The position numbers and the translations under genes are program-made. The notes beneath the pieces were generated by a model. It did not search any database. It saw nothing but the letters and a program-made list of their open reading frames with translations, and had not been told where the DNA came from. A stretch of 64,000 nt of DNA from Sphaerisporangium album (GTDB lineage: Bacteria; Actinomycetota; Actinomycetes; Streptosporangiales; Streptosporangiaceae), in NCBI RefSeq assembly GCF_003323745.1, contig NZ_QOIL01000015.1, positions 146,727 through 210,726 of the forward strand. Reading direction: 5' to 3'. Positions 51,479 through 59,557 of this stretch are shown here, in pieces (positions within the stretch are counted from its first letter, which is position 1; each line of letters begins with the position of its first letter).

Positions 51479-53715
51479 CCCAGTGGCAGCCACCGAGGGA
51501 CCCGTCCCAAGGACGGGACGGCGCCGGCCAGGACGGCACCGGTCCGAATGGCACCGGTCCGGGTGGCACCGGTCCGGGTGGCACCGGTCCGGGTGGCACC
51601 GGTCCGGGTGGCACCGGTCCGGGTGGCACCGGTCCGGGTGGTGTCGGGCCGGGTGGGACGATGCCGCCGTGGGCCGGCGTACCGGAGCCCTTCGCGGGCA
51701 TGAGGTCGACGCCGCCCTGGCCGGACGCGCCGAGCGGAGCGACGGGACCGGCCTCCGGACCTTCGGGCCGGCCGGCGGACGGCGAGCCCGCCTCGGGCCC
51801 GGCGGCGGACGGCGAGACGGCCGCGGGGCGCACGGTGGCCGGGGAGCCCGCGACGGGCCGTGCGGGAAGCAGGCGGGCGGGATCCCGGCGGGCCGACGCC
51901 AAGGCCGCGCGGCAGGCCCGGGAGAAGGCGGCGCGGCGAGACCAGGCTGAGACGGCGCGGCGAGACCGCGCGGAGACGCGGCGAGATCGTGCGGAGGCGG
52001 CGCGGGGAGACCGCGCGGATGGGACGCGGCGAGGCCGGGCGGCCGGGCGTGTGGCCGAAGGCGCGGACGGAGGCGCGAAGGCGCCGGGCGGCGTCGGGCG
52101 CGGGCTGGTCGAGAACCGGTTCGGGTTCCTGGCGCTCGTCCTCGTGGCGCTGGCCGCGCTGTTCGGCGTCGCCTTCGTGACCCGTCCGGCCGCCGTGGCC
52201 GCGCCCGCCGCCGTCCCGGGCAGGGTCGCCGTCGAGTCGGTCACCGCCGTCTGCCCCGACCCCGGGGGCGCCCGGGTGAGCGCCCTAACCCCGCCCGGTG
52301 GCACAGCAGGCACGGGGGGCACCGGCGCTTCCGGCGGCACCGGCGGTTCCGGCGGTACCGCAGGCTCTGGAGACGCGGCCGGTACAGAAGGCGCGGACAC
52401 CAGCGGCACAGACGGGACAGGCGGTGCCGGGGACACGGCCAGGGGACGGGCCACCGTGGTGGAGGTGTCGAAGGACACGGTCGACCCCGAGGGCCTGGAC
52501 GCCTCCGGCAAGGCCCCGGACAACTCCGGCAAGGGCCGGGTGCAGGCCGTGCTCGACCGGCCGGGGACGCTCTGGCAGCGCGACGTGCCCGCGAAGGCGG
52601 CTCCGTTGCGGATCTCCGGCACCGGCGCGATGGCCGCCGGGCTGGAGGCCGCGCAGACCAGCCGGGTGACCGACGGCGCGGCGCGCGGGCTGGCCTCGGT
52701 GCGGTGCGCCGAGCCCGGCGCGAGCGCGTGGTTCGTCGGACCGGGGTCCGCCTCGGCCGACGTCGTGCTCTACCTGACCAACGCCGACGCCGCGCAGGCC
52801 GTCATCACGATCCTCGTCTACGCCGGAGAGGGTCCCGTCGTGGGCGACTCCGGCAACGGCCTGGTGCTCAAGCCCGGAGAGCACCGCGCGATCCGGATGC
52901 GCGACCTCGCGCCCTCACCGCTGGTCATGGCCGTCGAGGTGCGCACCATCAGCGGGCGGGTGGCGGCGTCCGCGCGGGCCGGTCTGGGCGCGGGCAAGGG
53001 CGTCGACTGGCTGCCCGCCGCGGCCGCGCCCGCCACGAGCGTCGTCGTCCCGGGCATCCCCGGCGGCGGCGGGCTGCGCGAGCTGTACGTCACGGCGCCG
53101 GGCGAGCGCGACACCGTCGTGCGGGTGAAGGCGCTCACCGCCGACGGGTTCTACGCCATGAAGAACCGCGAGACGCTGGACGTGCCCGCCGGGTCCACCG
53201 CGTCGCTCGACCTGTCCACCGGCATCGGCGGCCAGCCGGCGGCGATCGTCCTGAGCGCGGACGTCCCCATCGTGGCGGGCGTGATGGCGACCGGCACGGG
53301 AAGCAAGCAGGACGTCGCGTTCACGGCGGGCGCGCCGCCCATCGACATCGGCAGCGTGGTCGCCGACAACCGCGCGGGCAAGAAGGTCTCCTCCCGGCTG
53401 ATCCTCTCGGCCCCGGCCGCCGCCGGGAAGGTGCGCGTGCAGACGCTGCCCGCCAAGGGGGCCGCGCCCGCGCCCGTGGAGGTCGACATCCCGGCGTCCC
53501 GCACGAAGGAGATCAAGCTGGCGGTCCCGGGCGGGCGGGGCGACTACAGCGTGGTCGTGCTGCCGCTGCCCGGCTCGGGCCCGCTGTACGGCGGGCGCGT
53601 CCTGGACGAGCAGGCTCCCGACGGCCTGTACCTCACCACCCAGCCCCTGGCCCTCGCCCGCACCTCGGCCGCCGTACCCCCGATCACAGAGTCGACGACC
53701 GTCATCCTCCCCTGA
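51475..53715 (+). CDS. DUF5719 family envelope protein
   Basis: Protein of 746 residues. The first 220 residues are cytoplasmic and disordered: eight GTGPG units, then a charged Arg/Ala/Glu/Asp region with repeated RRDRAET motifs likely to be helical. One membrane helix (LVLVALAALFGVAFV) lies near residue 225. The outside part has a Gly/Thr-rich linker and from about 330 a beta-rich DUF5719-like domain (LYLTNADAAQAVITILVYAG). It is translationally coupled to the GT2 gene, so the two probably work together in the envelope. No catalytic residues are recognised. Confidence 0.75.
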   Translation: MTQWQPPRDPSQGRDGAGQDGTGPNGTGPGGTGPGGTGPGGTGPGGTGPGGTGPGGVGPGGTMPPWAGVPEPFAGMRSTPPWPDAPSGATGPASGPSGRPADGEPASGPAADGETAAGRTVAGEPATGRAGSRRAGSRRADAKAARQAREKAARRDQAETARRDRAETRRDRAEAARGDRADGTRRGRAAGRVAEGADGGAKAPGGVGRGLVENRFGFLALVLVALAALFGVAFVTRPAAVAAPAAVPGRVAVESVTAVCPDPGGARVSALTPPGGTAGTGGTGASGGTGGSGGTAGSGDAAGTEGADTSGTDGTGGAGDTARGRATVVEVSKDTVDPEGLDASGKAPDNSGKGRVQAVLDRPGTLWQRDVPAKAAPLRISGTGAMAAGLEAAQTSRVTDGAARGLASVRCAEPGASAWFVGPGSASADVVLYLTNADAAQAVITILVYAGEGPVVGDSGNGLVLKPGEHRAIRMRDLAPSPLVMAVEVRTISGRVAASARAGLGAGKGVDWLPAAAAPATSVVVPGIPGGGGLRELYVTAPGERDTVVRVKALTADGFYAMKNRETLDVPAGSTASLDLSTGIGGQPAAIVLSADVPIVAGVMATGTGSKQDVAFTAGAPPIDIGSVVADNRAGKKVSSRLILSAPAAAGKVRVQTLPAKGAAPAPVEVDIPASRTKEIKLAVPGGRGDYSVVVLPLPGSGPLYGGRVLDEQAPDGLYLTTQPLALARTSAAVPPITESTTVILP
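51541..51660 (+). repeat. 15-bp tandem repeat, eight copies
   Basis: The unit GGTCCGGGTGGCACC runs from 51541 to 51660. Four to five internal copies are identical and the outer ones differ by a few bases. It encodes GPGGT units at the start of the DUF5719 protein. Confidence 0.95.
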
Positions 53716-53719
53716 ACCC

Positions 53720-54184
53720 TTAGTGGCGGTCGTCGTAGCCCGGGTCGACGGTCTCGGGGGAGAGGCCGAGAAGGCTGGCGACCTGCTCCACCACGACGTC
53801 ATGCACGAGCGCGCCCAGCGTGTCGCGGTCGCGTGCCCTGGCCTCCAGGGGACGCCGGTAGACCACGACGACGGCCGGGGAGCCGCCCGCGGCCGGTTGG
53901 GCGCGGCCGAAGGGGATCGGGTCGGAGGAGAGCCTGCCGGGGCCGTCCAGCAGCTCGTCGGCGGGCGGCACCTCCTCGACGGCGAACTCGACCGCGGAAA
54001 GTTGCCCGCCCCACTTCGGCTTGAGCCGGTCGACCGCGTCCAGCACGAAATCGTCGAAGCGCTCGCTGCGAGCCCGCGCGATCGGGACGTTCGCCGGGGC
54101 GAGCGGACCACGCATGCCGCGCCCGTGTCGGTCACGCCGCCGCGGGCCGTTTGGGCGGGGCTTCCCGCCAGGGGCCGAACTCAC
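53720..54184 (-). CDS. Metallopeptidase-family protein lacking the HExxH motif
   Basis: Protein of 154 residues. MRGPLAPANVPIARARSERF and DDFVLDAVDRLKPKW, then FAVEEVPP and VVVYRRPLEARARD, follow the order of the small zincin-like family that includes mycobacterial Rv3259. Where zinc-binding HExxH is expected, the sequence reads VHDVVVEQVASLLGLSP, so the His-Glu pair and second His are absent and peptidase activity is doubtful. TAGGCT ends six bases before the GTG with no ribosome site, so the mRNA may be leaderless; an ATG 23 codons in (MRGPL) is the alternative start. Convergent with the DUF5719 gene, four bases apart. Confidence 0.7.
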   Translation of the reverse strand: MSSAPGGKPRPNGPRRRDRHGRGMRGPLAPANVPIARARSERFDDFVLDAVDRLKPKWGGQLSAVEFAVEEVPPADELLDGPGRLSSDPIPFGRAQPAAGGSPAVVVVYRRPLEARARDRDTLGALVHDVVVEQVASLLGLSPETVDPGYDDRH

Positions 54185-54190
54185 AGAGCA

Positions 54191-54196
54191 AGCCTA
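54191..54196 (-). promoter_or_regulatory. -10 hexamer of a leaderless minus-strand gene
   Basis: TAGGCT on the minus strand ends six bases before the GTG at 54184. No ribosome-binding site lies between. Confidence 0.5.
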
Positions 54197-54454
54197 GATT
54201 GTGCCCGGCGGATTATGTGCCCGACCTACAGCCGTGCCTCCGGTGGATCCCGGAACCGCCGTATCCGCACCCGTTGCGTTCGAGACGCCGACTCCAGGGC
54301 ACCCCGAACCGCCGGGCCGGAGGTTCGGCCATATGCACGGTCAAGGAGGTTCGGTGCTTGGCCATACGGGCCGTAAATGGAGGGCAAGTGTCCGAATTGT
54401 GGCGACACGCTCGTTAAGAGGTGCCGGGTGGTGGCAATGTGAACGCGGACCGGA

Positions 54455-54460
54455 TACGGT
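54455..54460 (+). promoter_or_regulatory. -10 hexamer of the leaderless DUF3499 gene
   Basis: TACGGT ends six bases before the GTG at 54467, and the spacer CCCTCC is not a ribosome site. Confidence 0.5.
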
Positions 54461-54466
54461 CCCTCC

Positions 54467-54832
54467 GTGAGCCCCGTCCGCAGCTGTTCCCGTACCGCCT
54501 GCAGGCAGCCTGCCGTCTTCACACTCACGTACGTCTACGCCGACTCGACCGCGGTGCTCGGCCCGCTGGCGACGTACGTCGAACCACACTGCTACGACCT
54601 GTGCGCGGACCACGCGGAGCGGCTGACGGCCCCGCGCGGGTGGGAGGTCGTCCGGCTGCCGTCGGAGGCGGGGCAGCCGAGCACCGACGACCTGGAGGCC
54701 CTGGCCAACGCCGTGCGCGAGGCCGCGCGGCCCGCCCCCTCGTCGGGGGAGCCGGTGGGGCAGGGGGTCGAGGTCGGCCGCCGCGGTCACCTCCGGGTCC
54801 TGCGTTCGGCCCAGCAGAACCGCGAGCGCTGA
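54467..54832 (+). CDS. DUF3499 family protein
   Basis: Protein of 121 residues beginning SPVRSCSRTACRQPAVFTLT and with EPHCYDLCADHAERLTAPRG. The paired cysteines and histidines (CSRTAC and CYDLCADH) could bind zinc, suggesting a small treble-clef-like domain. The family is found throughout actinobacteria beside the metallopeptidase-like gene and manB, as here, and its role is unknown. The C-terminal 45 residues are variable. The start is GTG and seems leaderless. Confidence 0.85.
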   Translation: MSPVRSCSRTACRQPAVFTLTYVYADSTAVLGPLATYVEPHCYDLCADHAERLTAPRGWEVVRLPSEAGQPSTDDLEALANAVREAARPAPSSGEPVGQGVEVGRRGHLRVLRSAQQNRER

Positions 54833-54887
54833 CGGTACGACGCGAACCGGTGGGGTTCTGTCGGAAATGCGGGGTCTTGTGGGGTGA

Positions 54888-54908
54888 CCGCCGGTTCACG
54901 GCCGGCGG
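54888..54908 (+). terminator. Candidate hairpin after the DUF3499 gene
   Basis: CCGCCGG (54888-54894) pairs with CCGGCGG (54902-54908) over a seven-base loop, 55 bases after the stop. No U-tract; it may be chance in GC-rich DNA. Confidence 0.3.
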
Positions 54909-55085
54909 GGGCCAGAGGAGCGAGATCGTCTACCACGCCCGGTCCCGGGCTTTGCATGGTTTTCCGAAACGTTCACCGAACTCGGTCGTGTCTTTGTCCC
55001 CGCAGGGCGCTTCGCCGCCCGGGGTGCTCCGGGAAGGGTGGGCGGCTTCGTCCACAGGTTCGTCAGACACCCTGACGGAACGCAG

Positions 55086-55091
55086 TAGGCT
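55086..55091 (+). promoter_or_regulatory. -10 hexamer of manB
   Basis: TAGGCT lies 35 bases before the GTG of manB, giving a leader of about 28 bases that includes the ribosome site GGGGCGGAG. No clear -35. Confidence 0.4.
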
Positions 55092-55126
55092 CGATCCGGA
55101 AAGACGCGACTAGGGGCGGAGCGGCT

Positions 55127-56488
55127 GTGGGTGACCTGGCCAAGATCTTCAAGGCGTACGACGTCCGCGGCGTCGTGCCCGGCGAGCTGGACGAACGCAC
55201 GGCCGAGGCCGTCGGCGCCGCCTTCGCCGAGGTCGTCGGCGCCGGGTCCGTGGTCGTCGCCCATGACATGCGCGCCTCGTCCGTCCCCCTGGCCGCAGCC
55301 TTCACCCGGGGCGTCACCGGCCGGGGCGCCGACGTGGTCGACGCCGGGCTCGGCTCCACCGACCTGCTCTACTACGCGAGCGGAAGCCTTGGGTTACCGG
55401 GCGTGATGTTTACGGCCAGCCATAATCCGGCCCGCTACAACGGGATGAAGATGTGCCGTGCCGGCGCGGTCCCGGTGAGCGCCGAGACGGGGCTCACCCG
55501 CATCCGCGACCGCGCGGCCGAGCTGCTGGCCACAGACGAGCTCGGCTCCGGCGCGGGCTCGGCGGGCACGGTGGTCAGGCGCGACCTGCTCGACGGGTAC
55601 GCCGCCCACCTGCGCGGCCTGGTCGACCTGTCGGGCATCAGGCCGCTCAGGGTCGTGGTCGACGCCGGCAACGGCATGGCGGGCCACACGGCCCCCTCGG
55701 TGTTCGCGGGCCTCCCCGTCGAGCTGATCCCGCTCTACTTCGAACTGGACGGCGAGTTCCCCAACCACGAGGCCAACCCCCTGGAGCCGGACAATCTGCG
55801 CGACCTGCAGAAGGCCGTCCTGGACAAGGGCGCCGACCTCGGGCTGGCCTTCGACGGCGACGCCGACCGCTGCTGGGTCGTCGACGAGCGCGGAGAGTCG
55901 GTCTCGCCCTCGGCGATCACCGCGCTGGTCGCGGTGCGCGAGCTGGCCAAGCACCCCGGCGCGCCGGTCGTCCACAACCTGATCACCTCACGGGCGGTCC
56001 CCGAGATCATCATCGAGCACGGCGGCGTCCCGGTCCGCACCCGCGTGGGGCATTCGTACATCAAGGCCGAGATGGCCCGCACCGGCGCGGTCTTCGGCGG
56101 CGAGCACTCCGCCCACTACTACTTCCGCGACTTCTGGTTCGCCGACTCGGGCATGCTGGCGGCGCTGCACCTGCTCGCGGCGCTCGGCGAGCGGGACGTC
56201 CCGCTGTCGGACATGCTCGCCCGCTACTCGCGCTACGCCGCCTCCGGCGAGATCAACAGCACCGTGGAGGACCAGTCCGCCGTCGTGGCCCGGGTGCGCG
56301 ACGCCTACGCGGGCCGTGAGGGCGTCGAGGTGGACGATCTCGACGGCCTCACCGTCTCGGGGCCGGGTTGGTGGTTCAATCTTCGTCCGTCCAACACAGA
56401 GCCGCTTCTCCGCCTGAACGCCGAGGCGTCGGACGAGAAGCAGATGGCGGCGGTCCGTGACGAGGTCCTCGCCGCCGTGAGGAGTTGA
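55127..56488 (+). CDS. manB: Phosphomannomutase / phosphoglucomutase
   Basis: Protein of 453 residues of the alpha-D-phosphohexomutase family. The phosphoserine loop is TASHNPARYNGMK near residues 97-109, the metal loop DGDADRCW near 243-250, the sugar loop GGEHSAHYYF near 324-333 and the phosphate-binding loop RPSNTEP near 421-427. It interconverts mannose-6-phosphate and mannose-1-phosphate for GDP-mannose. The position before Trm112 and a SIS gene matches mycobacterial Rv3257c, a ManB/PmmA enzyme. GGGGCGGAG precedes the GTG start. Confidence 0.92.
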   Translation: MGDLAKIFKAYDVRGVVPGELDERTAEAVGAAFAEVVGAGSVVVAHDMRASSVPLAAAFTRGVTGRGADVVDAGLGSTDLLYYASGSLGLPGVMFTASHNPARYNGMKMCRAGAVPVSAETGLTRIRDRAAELLATDELGSGAGSAGTVVRRDLLDGYAAHLRGLVDLSGIRPLRVVVDAGNGMAGHTAPSVFAGLPVELIPLYFELDGEFPNHEANPLEPDNLRDLQKAVLDKGADLGLAFDGDADRCWVVDERGESVSPSAITALVAVRELAKHPGAPVVHNLITSRAVPEIIIEHGGVPVRTRVGHSYIKAEMARTGAVFGGEHSAHYYFRDFWFADSGMLAALHLLAALGERDVPLSDMLARYSRYAASGEINSTVEDQSAVVARVRDAYAGREGVEVDDLDGLTVSGPGWWFNLRPSNTEPLLRLNAEASDEKQMAAVRDEVLAAVRS

Positions 56489-56490
56489 CC

Positions 56491-56664
56491 GTGAAGATCG
56501 ACGATTGGTTGCTCGACATCCTGGCCTGCCCGAACTGCAAGTCGCCGCTCAAGGTCGTCCCCGACACCGACGAGCTGGCCTGCGGTTCCGAGACCTGCGG
56601 GCTGATCTACCCCGTCCGGGACGACATCCCGGTCCTGCTGGTCGACGAGGCGCGCAAGGCGTGA
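56491..56664 (+). CDS. Trm112 family protein
   Basis: Protein of 57 residues starting MKIDDWLLDILACPNCKSPL. CPNC and CGSETC give the four zinc-binding cysteines, and LIYPVRDDIPVLL is the family end. Trm112-like proteins act as small partners that stabilise methyltransferases. The GTG start has GAGGAG upstream, two bases after manB ends, and its stop overlaps the next start (GTGA), so it sits within one transcript. Confidence 0.85.
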   Translation: MKIDDWLLDILACPNCKSPLKVVPDTDELACGSETCGLIYPVRDDIPVLLVDEARKA

Positions 56665-57782
56665 GGTCGTTCGAGCCCGAGCGGCTGGATGACGCCGGCT
56701 TCCTGACCGAGGGCGACCCGGAGGGCATGCTGCCCTCGGTGGCGACGTCCGGCGCCCAGGTGCGCACCTCGCACCGGGCCGCGCTGGAGGCCGGGGTGGC
56801 CAGGCTGTCCGCCGAGGGGCGGCCGAGGGCGCTGGTGGTCGCGGGCATGGGCGGTTCGGCCCTCGCGGGCGACATGCTCGCGGCCGTGTGCGGCGGCGGC
56901 GTGCCGATCCCGATCGTCACCGTGCGGTCCTACCGGCTGCCGGGCTGGGTGGGGGCCGCCGACCTGGTCGTCGCGGTGTCGTCCTCGGGCGCCACCGAAG
57001 AGACGACCGCGCTGGCCCTGGAGGCCGTGCGGCGTGGCAGCCGCCTGGTCACCGTCGGCCGTCCGGGCTCGCCCCTCGCGGCGATCGCCGAGCAGTCCTC
57101 CGGCCTGCACCTTCCGGTCGTACCGGTGGCCGGGGCGGTGGGCGGTCCGCGGGCGAACCTGTGGGGGACGACCATGCCGCTGCTGGCGATGGCGTCGGCG
57201 CTCGGGCTGGCCGACATCGGCCAGGACGCGGTAGAGGCCGCGGCCGCGCGCCTGGAGGACATCGCGCACCGCTGCCGGCCGTCGAGCGAGTCGTTCATCA
57301 ACCCCGGCAAGACGCTGGCCCTGGAGCTGGCCGGCACGATTCCGATGATCTGGGGCACGTCGGCGATCGCGACGGCGGCCGCGCACCGGCTGGCGTCCCA
57401 GCTCAACGTGAACGCGAAATATCCGGCGATCTGGGGTGAGATCCCCGAGGCCAACCACGACCAGATCGAGGCGCTGGACGGTCCTCTGGCCGAGCGCGAC
57501 ATCTTCGGCGACTCGCCCTCGATGGGCCTGCGGCTGTTCGTCCTGCGCGACCTCGACGAGCATCCCCAGGTCGGCAAGCGCCGGGTGAACTCGGTGCGTA
57601 TCGCGAACGATCGGGGCGTTCCGGTCAGCGAGATGACCGCCGAGGGTGCGCATCCGCTGGAACGGCTGGCCTCGCTGGTCGGCCTCGCCGACTATGGAAG
57701 CGTTTATCTGGCGCTCGGGTTCGGCATCGATCCGGCACCCGTGAGCGCGGTCGTTGAACTTAAGTCGAGAATTTCCCAATAA
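56661..57782 (+). CDS. SIS-domain phosphoglucose/phosphomannose isomerase family protein
   Basis: Protein of 373 residues. The two SIS domains are visible: ALVVAGMGGSALAGDMLAAV followed by LVVAVSSSGATEETTALAL near residues 52-115, and the C-terminal bacterial PGI part with MIWGTSAIATAAAHR, LNVNAKYPAIWGEIPEANHD and HPLERLASLVGLADYGSVYL. Related enzymes isomerise fructose-6-phosphate to glucose-6- or mannose-6-phosphate. The GTG start overlaps the Trm112 stop. With manB this would channel carbon to mannose-1-phosphate. The mycobacterial counterpart is Rv3256c. Confidence 0.85.
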   Translation: MRSFEPERLDDAGFLTEGDPEGMLPSVATSGAQVRTSHRAALEAGVARLSAEGRPRALVVAGMGGSALAGDMLAAVCGGGVPIPIVTVRSYRLPGWVGAADLVVAVSSSGATEETTALALEAVRRGSRLVTVGRPGSPLAAIAEQSSGLHLPVVPVAGAVGGPRANLWGTTMPLLAMASALGLADIGQDAVEAAAARLEDIAHRCRPSSESFINPGKTLALELAGTIPMIWGTSAIATAAAHRLASQLNVNAKYPAIWGEIPEANHDQIEALDGPLAERDIFGDSPSMGLRLFVLRDLDEHPQVGKRRVNSVRIANDRGVPVSEMTAEGAHPLERLASLVGLADYGSVYLALGFGIDPAPVSAVVELKSRISQ

Positions 57783-57845
57783 GATCTGCCGTGACCGCTT
57801 TGGCGGTTGTGGAGAGTCGGTCTGACGGATGGGTGGACACAGCGG

Positions 57846-58820
57846 GTGAGCGCGAGCGGCGGTAGTAAGGCGATCATCGCGGCGCTGGGGGCGAACCTCG
57901 CGATCGCGGTGGCGAAGTTCGTGGCGTTCCTGTTCACGGGCTCCTCCTCGATGCTGGCCGAGTCGGTGCACTCGGTCGCGGACTCGGGCAACCAGGCCCT
58001 GCTGCTGCTCGGCGGCCGGCGGGCGAGGAAGCGCGAGAACCGCAAGCACCCGTTCGGGTACGGCCGCGAGCGTTACTTCTACGCCTTCGTGGTGGCGGTC
58101 GTGCTGTTCACGATCGGCGCGGTGTTCTCGCTCTACGAGGGTTTCGAGAAGATCGCCCACCCGCACGACGTCGAGTCGCCCGGGTGGGCGTTCGGCGTCC
58201 TGATCTTCGCGATCATCGCCGAGGGTTTCTCGTTCCGCACCGCGATCAAGGAGGCCTCCCAGGTCAAGGGCGAGGAGTCCTGGTTCGCGTTCATCCGCCG
58301 GGCCAAGGCCCCCGAACTGCCCGTCGTGCTGCTGGAAGACCTCGGGGCGCTGCTCGGCCTGATCTTCGCGCTGTTCGGCGTGGCGATGGCCGTCGTCACC
58401 GGCGACGGTGTCTGGGACGGCGTCGGCACCCTCATGATCGGCATCCTGCTGGCGATCATCGCGGTCATCCTCGCGATCGAGACCAAGTCCCTGCTCATCG
58501 GCGAGAGCGCGGCGCCGGAGGCCGAGCGCAAGATCTGCGACGCCCTGGAGTCGAGCGACCGGGTCACCCGGGTCATCCACCTGCGCACGCTGCACCTCGG
58601 GCCCGAGGAGCTGCTGGTCGCGGCGAAGATCGCGGTGGACCACGACGACACGGCGGCCGAGGTCGCCAAGGGCATCGACGCGGCCGAGCGGCGCATCCGC
58701 GAGGCCGTCCCGATCGCCCGGGTCATCTACCTGGAGCCCGACCTGTACCGCCCGGACAAGGCCTCGGAGGGCGGACCCTCCGTCGACACCGCCGAGTCCG
58801 CCCCGGCCGATCACGCCTGA
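57846..58820 (+). CDS. Cation diffusion facilitator (CDF) metal transporter
   Basis: Protein of about 324 residues with six membrane helices. SSMLAESVHSVADSGNQALL in helix 2 has the His and Asp of the metal site, and VVLLEDLGALLGLIFAL in helix 5 has the second acidic pair. KHPFGYGRERYFYAFV is the conserved loop. The C-terminal soluble domain (about 220-305) is the metal-sensing part. It would export zinc, cobalt or manganese by proton exchange. The GTG at 57846 fits the family start; a TTG thirteen codons earlier is possible. Confidence 0.88.
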   Translation: MSASGGSKAIIAALGANLAIAVAKFVAFLFTGSSSMLAESVHSVADSGNQALLLLGGRRARKRENRKHPFGYGRERYFYAFVVAVVLFTIGAVFSLYEGFEKIAHPHDVESPGWAFGVLIFAIIAEGFSFRTAIKEASQVKGEESWFAFIRRAKAPELPVVLLEDLGALLGLIFALFGVAMAVVTGDGVWDGVGTLMIGILLAIIAVILAIETKSLLIGESAAPEAERKICDALESSDRVTRVIHLRTLHLGPEELLVAAKIAVDHDDTAAEVAKGIDAAERRIREAVPIARVIYLEPDLYRPDKASEGGPSVDTAESAPADHA

Positions 58821-59109
58821 CCTTCGCGGGCCTGGTCACGGCCCCGGCTCCCGGGTCCGTGTCAGGGCGTGGCACGCGGATGCGCAGGAGGCCACGCCGT
58901 GCTCTCACCTGCGTGGTCCGTCGTTTAACGGGATCGTCGTCGCGGGGAAACCGGCGCGACCCGGCACCACGCCAGCATGATGACGGCGCCTGCGACACCC
59001 GCCCGTGGAGCGGGTCGTCGGCGCCACCCTCGGCCCGAGGTGGACGGCCACGGCTCCGGCAAGCCCGTGGCCGTCACCTCGAAGGCCGTGGCTCCCGTGG
59101 CCGCGCCGG

Positions 59110-59445
59110 TCAGCGTCCCTGGCGGAGGAGCCGCAGGGCCTTCTCCTTCTCGAAGTCCAGGGCGCGGCGCGGGGCGTGGATGCGGCCGATGCGCAACCCC
59201 AGTTCGCGGACGGCCTGGGCGACGGCGGGCTCGCTGAGGACGCGCAGGCCGAACGCCAGCTCGGCGGGGGAGACGTCGAAGCGCCGCTCCAGCTCCATCG
59301 CCTGCGTGACGGCGGCGAGCTCGTCGGGCCCGAACCGCCGGTGGGATCCCTTGTTCCGCGTGGCGGGCAGCAGCCCGAGGGCCTCCCGGTAGCGGAGCAT
59401 CCGGGGAGACATACCCAGCCGTTTCGCCGCCTCCGTGATTCGCAT
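59110..59445 (-). CDS. Small MerR-family regulator
   Basis: Protein of 111 residues. The winged helix-turn-helix fills the first 70 residues (MRITEAAKRLGMSPRMLRYR, GSHRRFGPDELAAV). A short C-terminal helix with EKEKALRLLRQG follows, and there is no cysteine-rich metal site or large effector domain, so the signal is unknown. It is divergent from ahcY, with 112 bases between starts, and could control it. No ribosome site is clear before the ATG. Confidence 0.85.
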   Translation of the reverse strand: MRITEAAKRLGMSPRMLRYREALGLLPATRNKGSHRRFGPDELAAVTQAMELERRFDVSPAELAFGLRVLSEPAVAQAVRELGLRIGRIHAPRRALDFEKEKALRLLRQGR

Positions 59446-59513
59446 AGAGCGAAGTCTTACATTCTTTTGTCAGGTTCGCAGTTCTGGGGATGCATTGGGG
59501 GTTGGCCGCCTCT

Positions 59514-59519
59514 TACACT
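59514..59519 (+). promoter_or_regulatory. Candidate -10 hexamer of ahcY
   Basis: TACACT lies 38 bases before the ATG, leaving a short leader with the ribosome site GAGGGGA. No good -35 is seen. I found no SAH-riboswitch-like structure in the leader. Confidence 0.35.
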
Positions 59520-59557
59520 CGGCAGAGACGCAATGATCCGGGTTGAGGGGAAGACAG

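Noticed and set aside
48101..51493. A 1130-codon open frame on the minus strand opposite the GT2 gene
   Set aside because: Shadow of the glycosyltransferase gene, rich in Arg, Gly, Gln and His with no recognisable fold.
51541..51660. Regular repeats resembling a small CRISPR array
   Set aside because: Units are contiguous 15-mers without spacers, in frame and translated. No cas genes are present.
59446..59557. SAH riboswitch upstream of ahcY
   Set aside because: The gap is short and shared with a divergent gene. I could not fold the conserved pseudoknot or find its core bases, and a -10 box would leave only about 30 bases of leader.
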